DNA of 58,315 nt from Myxococcales bacterium (GTDB taxonomy: Bacteria > Myxococcota > Myxococcia > Myxococcales > Anaeromyxobacteraceae): NCBI GenBank assembly GCA_021818285.1, contig JAKAEO010000003.1, positions 1 to 58,315 of the forward strand, in the 5' to 3' direction. The position numbers and the translations under genes were made by a program. Positions within the stretch are counted from its first letter, which is position 1; each line of letters opens with the position of its first letter. Shown one piece after another: positions 52,302 through 58,315 of this stretch. A model generated the notes under the pieces. That model saw only the letters and a program-made list of their open reading frames with translations. It was not told the origin of the DNA and ran no database searches.

Positions 52302-53159
52302 ATGGAGCCTCTCCAGCGCGACGTCACCGCCAACGGCCTGCGGCTCCGGGTGCTGGAGTGGGACGGCGGCGGTCGGACCACCGTCCTCTGCCTCCACGGC
52401 TTCCTCGACTCGGCCTGGGCCTTCTTCGAGGTCGGTCCGGCGCTGGCCGCCGCCGGCCACCACGTGGTGGCCCCCGACCTCCGGGGCTTCGGCGACAGCG
52501 AGCGGGTGGGCGCGGGCGGCTACTACTACTTCACCGACTACCTGCTGGACGTGGCCGACCTGGTGGAGGCGCTGGCGCGCGACCGGCTGGCCCTGGTCGG
52601 CCACTCCATGGGCGGCTCGGTCGCCGCCCAGTACGCCGCCAGCTTCCCGGAGCGGGCCTGGCGCGTCGCCATGCTGGAGTCGATCGAGTTCGACCAGCCG
52701 CCGGAGCCGCCGCCGCGCCGCGTCGCCGCCTGGGTGGCCGCGGTGCGCCAGGCGCGCGGCCGGCCGTCGCGGATCTTCCCCACCGTCGAGGCGGCGGCGG
52801 AGCGCATCCGCGCCCTCGACCCGCGCTGCCCGCCGGCCACCGCCCGCGCCCTCGCCGAGCGGGGCACCCGCGCGGTCGACGGCGGCTTCACCTTCCGCCA
52901 CGACCCCCTGCACGTCACCCCCTCCCCCTTCCCCTTCGACCTGGCGCGGGTGAAGGCCTTCTGGTCCGCCCTGCGCTGCCCGGTGCTGCTGGTCCAGGGC
53001 GGCGCCACCGAACTGCCCCTCCCCGCCGACCTCGAGGAGCGCCGGGCCTGCTTCGCCGACGCGCGCCAGGCGGTGATCCCCGGCGCCGGCCACATGCTGA
53101 TGCGCCACGCCCCCGCCGAGGTCGCCCGGCTGCTCCTCGCCTTCCTCTCCGGCGGCTGA
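52302..53159 (+). CDS. Alpha/beta hydrolase
   Basis: The 285-residue alpha/beta hydrolase has the oxyanion-region LCLHGFLDSAWAF near 30, the nucleophile elbow VGHSMGGSVAAQYAA near 98-112, and the catalytic His in PGAGHMLMRHAP near 262. It resembles epoxide-hydrolase/esterase-type enzymes of broad specificity. The ATG at 52302 follows GAGGAG with 4 nt spacing at the end of the hexanucleotide array. An upstream ATG at 52158 in the same frame would add an Arg-Ser tract from the repeat and overlap fdhE, so it is rejected. Confidence 0.85.
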   Translation: MEPLQRDVTANGLRLRVLEWDGGGRTTVLCLHGFLDSAWAFFEVGPALAAAGHHVVAPDLRGFGDSERVGAGGYYYFTDYLLDVADLVEALARDRLALVGHSMGGSVAAQYAASFPERAWRVAMLESIEFDQPPEPPPRRVAAWVAAVRQARGRPSRIFPTVEAAAERIRALDPRCPPATARALAERGTRAVDGGFTFRHDPLHVTPSPFPFDLARVKAFWSALRCPVLLVQGGATELPLPADLEERRACFADARQAVIPGAGHMLMRHAPAEVARLLLAFLSGG

Positions 53160-53241
53160 AGGCGCCGGGGACGGGCCCGGCGGGAGGCCCCGGCCCCGGG
53201 GCTCGACAGCGGGGGGCGCATCGGGTGAAATCCCCGCCTCC

Positions 53242-53829
53242 GTGCGCCGCACCCGCGTCCCCGACCTCTCGCTGCGCTGCCCGCGCTGCCTGTTCCGGCC
53301 CGAGGACTGCCTCTGCGCCGAGATCCCCCGCATCGCCTCGCCGGTGGAGTTCCTGGTGCTGCGCCACGCCAGCGAGATCCGCCGCAGCACCAACTCCGGC
53401 CGCTGGGCGGCGGCGGCGCTGGGCGCGCCCATCGTGGACTACGGCGCCCCGGGCGCACCGTTCGACGACCGGGCGCTGCGCGCCCCGGGCACCTGGGTGC
53501 TGTTCCCGTCGCCGCGCCCCGCGCCGCCCGGCGCGCCCCCGCCCCGGCGGCTGGTGGTGCTCGACGCCTCCTGGTCCCAGGCCCGGCGCATGCTCCAGCG
53601 CATCCCCTCCCTGCGCGAGCTGCCGCGGCTCTCCCTGCCGGCGCCGCCGGCGCGCGAGCGGCTCCGGGCGCCGACGGTGGCGGGCGGGATGTCCACGCTG
53701 GAGGCCATGGCCCGGGCGCTCGAGCTCCTCGGCGACGCCGGGGCGGCGGCCCGGCTCGACGCGGTCATGGCCGGCGCGGTGGCCCGGCAGCGCCGGCTGC
53801 GCGGCCAGCCGCTGGCGAGGACGCCGTGA
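53242..53829 (+). CDS. DTW-domain tRNA-uridine aminocarboxypropyltransferase
   Basis: The 195-residue protein has an N-terminal zinc-like motif CPRCLFRPEDCLCAEIP (about 13-29), a HASEIRRSTNSGRWAA segment and LVVLDASWSQARRM, the DxTW-type motif after which the family is named (here DASW). Members such as TapT modify uridine 47 or 20 of tRNA with an acp group from S-adenosylmethionine. GTG 53242 gives the normal length. It overlaps the next hydrolase gene by GTGA. Confidence 0.85.
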   Translation: MRRTRVPDLSLRCPRCLFRPEDCLCAEIPRIASPVEFLVLRHASEIRRSTNSGRWAAAALGAPIVDYGAPGAPFDDRALRAPGTWVLFPSPRPAPPGAPPPRRLVVLDASWSQARRMLQRIPSLRELPRLSLPAPPARERLRAPTVAGGMSTLEAMARALELLGDAGAAARLDAVMAGAVARQRRLRGQPLARTP

Positions 53830-54791
53830 CCTTCCGCCCCGCGGCCTGGCTCCCCGGCCCCAACGCCCAGACGGTCTTCGCCAACCTCTGGCGGCCGCCC
53901 CTGGGGCTCGCGCCGCGGCGCGAGCGCTGGGAGCTGCCCGACGGCGACTTCCTGGACGTGGACCGGCACGGCGACGGCGCCGCCCCGGCGGTGGTGGTGC
54001 TCCACGGCCTGGAGGGCTCGTCGCGCGCTCCCTACGTGAAGCGGCTGGTGCGGGCCCTGCTCGGCCACGGGCTCTCGGCGGTGGCCCTGAACTTCCGGGG
54101 CTGCTCCGGCGAGGAGAACCGGCTGCCGCGCCTCTACCACTCGGGCGAGACCGGCGACCTGGACTTCGCGGTCCGGCGCCTGGCGGCGGAGCGGCCGGGG
54201 CGGCCGCTGGGCGTGGCCGGCTTCTCCCTGGGCGGGAACGTCTGCGCCAAGTGGCTCGGCGAGCGCGGGGACGGGCTGCCGCCGGAGGTGCGCGGGGGCG
54301 CGGTGATCTCCGTCCCCTTCGACCTGGCGGCCAGCGCCGCCGCCATCGACGGCCCGGGCTTCTGGCCGGCCGTCTACCGCGTGCGCTTCCTGCTCATGCT
54401 GCGGCGCAAGGCGGTCGCCAAGGCGCGCCGCTTCCCGGGCCTCCTCGACGAGGCGGCCCTGCGCGCGGTGAGGAGCTTCCGCGAGTTCGACGAGCGGGCC
54501 ACCGCCCCGGTCCACGGCTTCGCCGGGGCGGAGGACTACTGGGCGCGCTCCTCGGCGGGCCCCTTCGTCGGGGGCGTCCGCCGCCCGCTGCTGGCCCTCA
54601 CCGCCGCCGACGACCCCATGGTCCCGTCCGGCTCGCTGCCGGTCGCGGCGGCGCGCGCCAACCCGCGGGTGGAGCTGGAGGTCGCGCCCGGCGGCGGCCA
54701 CGTGGGCTTCGTGGAGGGGCCGCCCTGGCGCCCGGCCTTCTGGGCCGAGCGGCGGGCGGCGGGGTTCCTGCGCGAGCGGATGCTCGGCTGA
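53826..54791 (+). CDS. YheT-like alpha/beta hydrolase
   Basis: The 321-residue hydrolase starts MTFRPAAWLPGPNAQTVFANLWRP, the YheT/ABHD1-3 hallmark. The nucleophile lies in VAGFSLGGNVCAKWLGE (about 131-147), the Asp in LTAADDPMVP and the His in GGGHVGFVEG near the C-terminus. Substrates are unknown, with lipid esterase activity suggested for relatives. The GTG start overlaps the DTW gene. Confidence 0.85.
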   Translation: MTFRPAAWLPGPNAQTVFANLWRPPLGLAPRRERWELPDGDFLDVDRHGDGAAPAVVVLHGLEGSSRAPYVKRLVRALLGHGLSAVALNFRGCSGEENRLPRLYHSGETGDLDFAVRRLAAERPGRPLGVAGFSLGGNVCAKWLGERGDGLPPEVRGGAVISVPFDLAASAAAIDGPGFWPAVYRVRFLLMLRRKAVAKARRFPGLLDEAALRAVRSFREFDERATAPVHGFAGAEDYWARSSAGPFVGGVRRPLLALTAADDPMVPSGSLPVAAARANPRVELEVAPGGGHVGFVEGPPWRPAFWAERRAAGFLRERMLG

Positions 54792-54810
54792 GGGCTCCCG
54801 GCCGCGCCGG

Positions 54811-57378
<2,568 letters not shown>

Positions 57379-57387
57379 GGTCGGGGG

Positions 57388-57393
57388 AGCCTA
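57388..57393 (-). promoter_or_regulatory. -10 element of the M1 aminopeptidase gene, near-leaderless
   Basis: TAGGCT in GCTAGGCTCCC on the minus strand, 9 nt before the GTG start. The expected transcription start is only about 3 nt from the start codon. Confidence 0.4.
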
Positions 57394-57490
57394 GCGCCGG
57401 GACCGCCTCCCGGCCACCTCCCTGGTGCGGGGAGCGGCCGGCGGCACCCACCGCCCCATCCGGCGCCGCGCTGGCGCCGTCGGGCGCTGG

Positions 57491-57496
57491 TAGGCT
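57491..57496 (+). promoter_or_regulatory. -10 element of the photolyase gene
   Basis: TGG-TAGGCT on the plus strand, an extended -10. It lies 8 nt before an in-frame TTG (57505) and 14 nt before GTG 57511, with no ribosome binding site between. Confidence 0.4.
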
Positions 57497-57510
57497 CGGG
57501 GCGCTTGCCG

Positions 57511-58315
57511 GTGCCGGCCCTCCGCCTCCGCGACGTGAACGGGGCGCCGGTCCGCCCCGGCGGCGACCACGTCCTCTACTGGATGACCGCCGCGCGCCGC
57601 GCCTCCCACGGCTTCGCGCTCGACCGCGCCGTGGAGCTCTGCCGCGAGCTGGGCCGCCCCCTGCTGGTGCTCGAGGCGCTGCGGGCCGGCCACCCCCACG
57701 CCAGCGACCGGCTCCACGCCTTCGTCCTCCAGGGCATGGCCGGGAACGCCGCCGCCTTCGCCCGCGCCGGCGTCACCTACCTGCCCTACGTCGAGCCCCG
57801 GCCCGGCGCCGGCCGCGGCCTGCTCGCGGCGCTGGCGGCCCGCGCCTGCTGCGTGGTCGCCGACGACTCGCCCGCCTTCTTCCTGCCGCGCATGGTCGCC
57901 GCCGCGGGGCGCCGCCTCCCGGTCCGGCTGGAGGCGGTGGACGGCGCCGGCCTGCTCCCGCTGCGGGCCGCGCCCCGCGCCTTCCCGACCGCCCACGCCT
58001 TCCGCCGCTTCCTGCAGCGCGAGCTGCCGCGCCACCTGGCCGACGTCCCCTCGCCGCGCCCGCTGGCGCGCCTGGATCTGCCGCCGGCCGCCGTGCCGCG
58101 CGCGGTGACGGCCCGCTGGTCCCGGGCCGGCGAGGCGCTGCTGCGCGCCGAGCCCGCGGCGCTGGCCCGGCTGGCCGTCGACCACGGCGTGCCGCCGGCG
58201 GCCGACCGCGGGGGCACGGCCGCGGCCCGGGCCGCGCTGGCGGCCTTCCTCCCCCGCCTGGCCCGCTACGCCGAGGACCGCGCCCAACCGGACCGCGCCG
58301 GCGCGAGCGGCCTCT
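57511..58315 (+). CDS. Deoxyribodipyrimidine photolyase, cut by the right edge
   Basis: The open frame from GTG 57511 runs to the window end without a stop. It reads VPALRLRDVNGAPVRPGG, then HVLYWMTAARRASHGFALDRAVE, LGRPLLVLEALRAGHPHASDRLHAF, GVTYLPYVEPRPGAGRGLL and VVADDSPAFFLPRMV. These are hallmarks of class II-type or related myxobacterial photolyases that repair cyclobutane pyrimidine dimers with light (DNA-photolyase N-terminal antenna-binding domain). About 268 of probably 450 or more residues are visible, so the FAD domain is outside. The start could also be TTG 57505. Confidence 0.82.
   Translation, partial: MPALRLRDVNGAPVRPGGDHVLYWMTAARRASHGFALDRAVELCRELGRPLLVLEALRAGHPHASDRLHAFVLQGMAGNAAAFARAGVTYLPYVEPRPGAGRGLLAALAARACCVVADDSPAFFLPRMVAAAGRRLPVRLEAVDGAGLLPLRAAPRAFPTAHAFRRFLQRELPRHLADVPSPRPLARLDLPPAAVPRAVTARWSRAGEALLRAEPAALARLAVDHGVPPAADRGGTAAARAALAAFLPRLARYAEDRAQPDRAGASGL

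Overview
The window is a very GC-rich (roughly 70% or more by eye) bacterial chromosome segment with about 50 tightly packed genes. There are no RNA genes, insertion sequences, integrases or CRISPR arrays that I can see. Gene content (ATP-dependent benzoyl-CoA reductase, cytochrome-type NO reductase, HAO-family octahaem cytochrome, selenocysteine formate dehydrogenase, sigma-54 regulation) suggests an anaerobically respiring proteobacterium or myxobacterial relative. An Anaeromyxobacter-like organism is my best guess; this is inference from content and composition, not an identification.

The core is a complete-looking anaerobic benzoate pathway, mostly on the minus strand. From right to left: a benzoate/branched-chain-type ABC transporter (livGFJHM, 40.1-44.7 kb) runs into 3-hydroxybutyrate dehydrogenase and NAD(P) transhydrogenase genes (36.4-40.1 kb). 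A module of acyl-CoA dehydrogenase and BadI-like ring hydrolase lies divergent from a TetR gene with a perfect 20-bp operator (23.3-26.0 kb). The main operon had-oah-dch-bcrCBAD plus a tandem GNAT acetyltransferase spans 14.5-23.1 kb, followed by benzoate-CoA ligase and an overlapping PlsC-type acyltransferase (12.0-14.4 kb). At the left end lie a pimeloyl-CoA-type beta-oxidation operon (pimC-pimD-pimF and the first codons of a next gene) and a divergent ACAD plus kinase pair resembling a split ACAD10/ACAD11. Together these genes could import benzoate, activate it, dearomatise the ring, hydrate, oxidise and open it, and send the C7 acyl-CoA into beta-oxidation. No ferredoxin gene for the reductase is present in the window.

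Respiratory genes sit between and beside these: norC-norB with a copper-binding lipoprotein (9.4-11.9 kb), an octahaem HAO-like cytochrome (29.9-31.5 kb), and fdnGHI-fdhE with an in-frame TGA read as selenocysteine at residue 196 (46.8-52.2 kb). Other genes: a glutamate/aspartate ABC transporter, a tandem ACT protein, a patatin, two alpha/beta hydrolases, a DTW-domain tRNA-modifying enzyme, an M1 aminopeptidase, an AAA/DUF4143 ATPase, and a photolyase cut by the right edge.

Regulatory structure is rich. A sigma-54 promoter and three related inverted repeats lie between a PAS-sigma-54 activator and the transporter operon. A second sigma-54-type promoter precedes norC. Several monocistronic genes have a -10-like hexamer 6-9 nt before the start codon, suggesting leaderless mRNAs. 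Three GNAT proteins of one subfamily plus a Pat-like protein (degenerate ADP-forming ligase fused to GNAT) suggest that lysine acylation controls the benzoate pathway. Nearly all adjacent genes overlap by ATGA or GTGA, indicating translational coupling.
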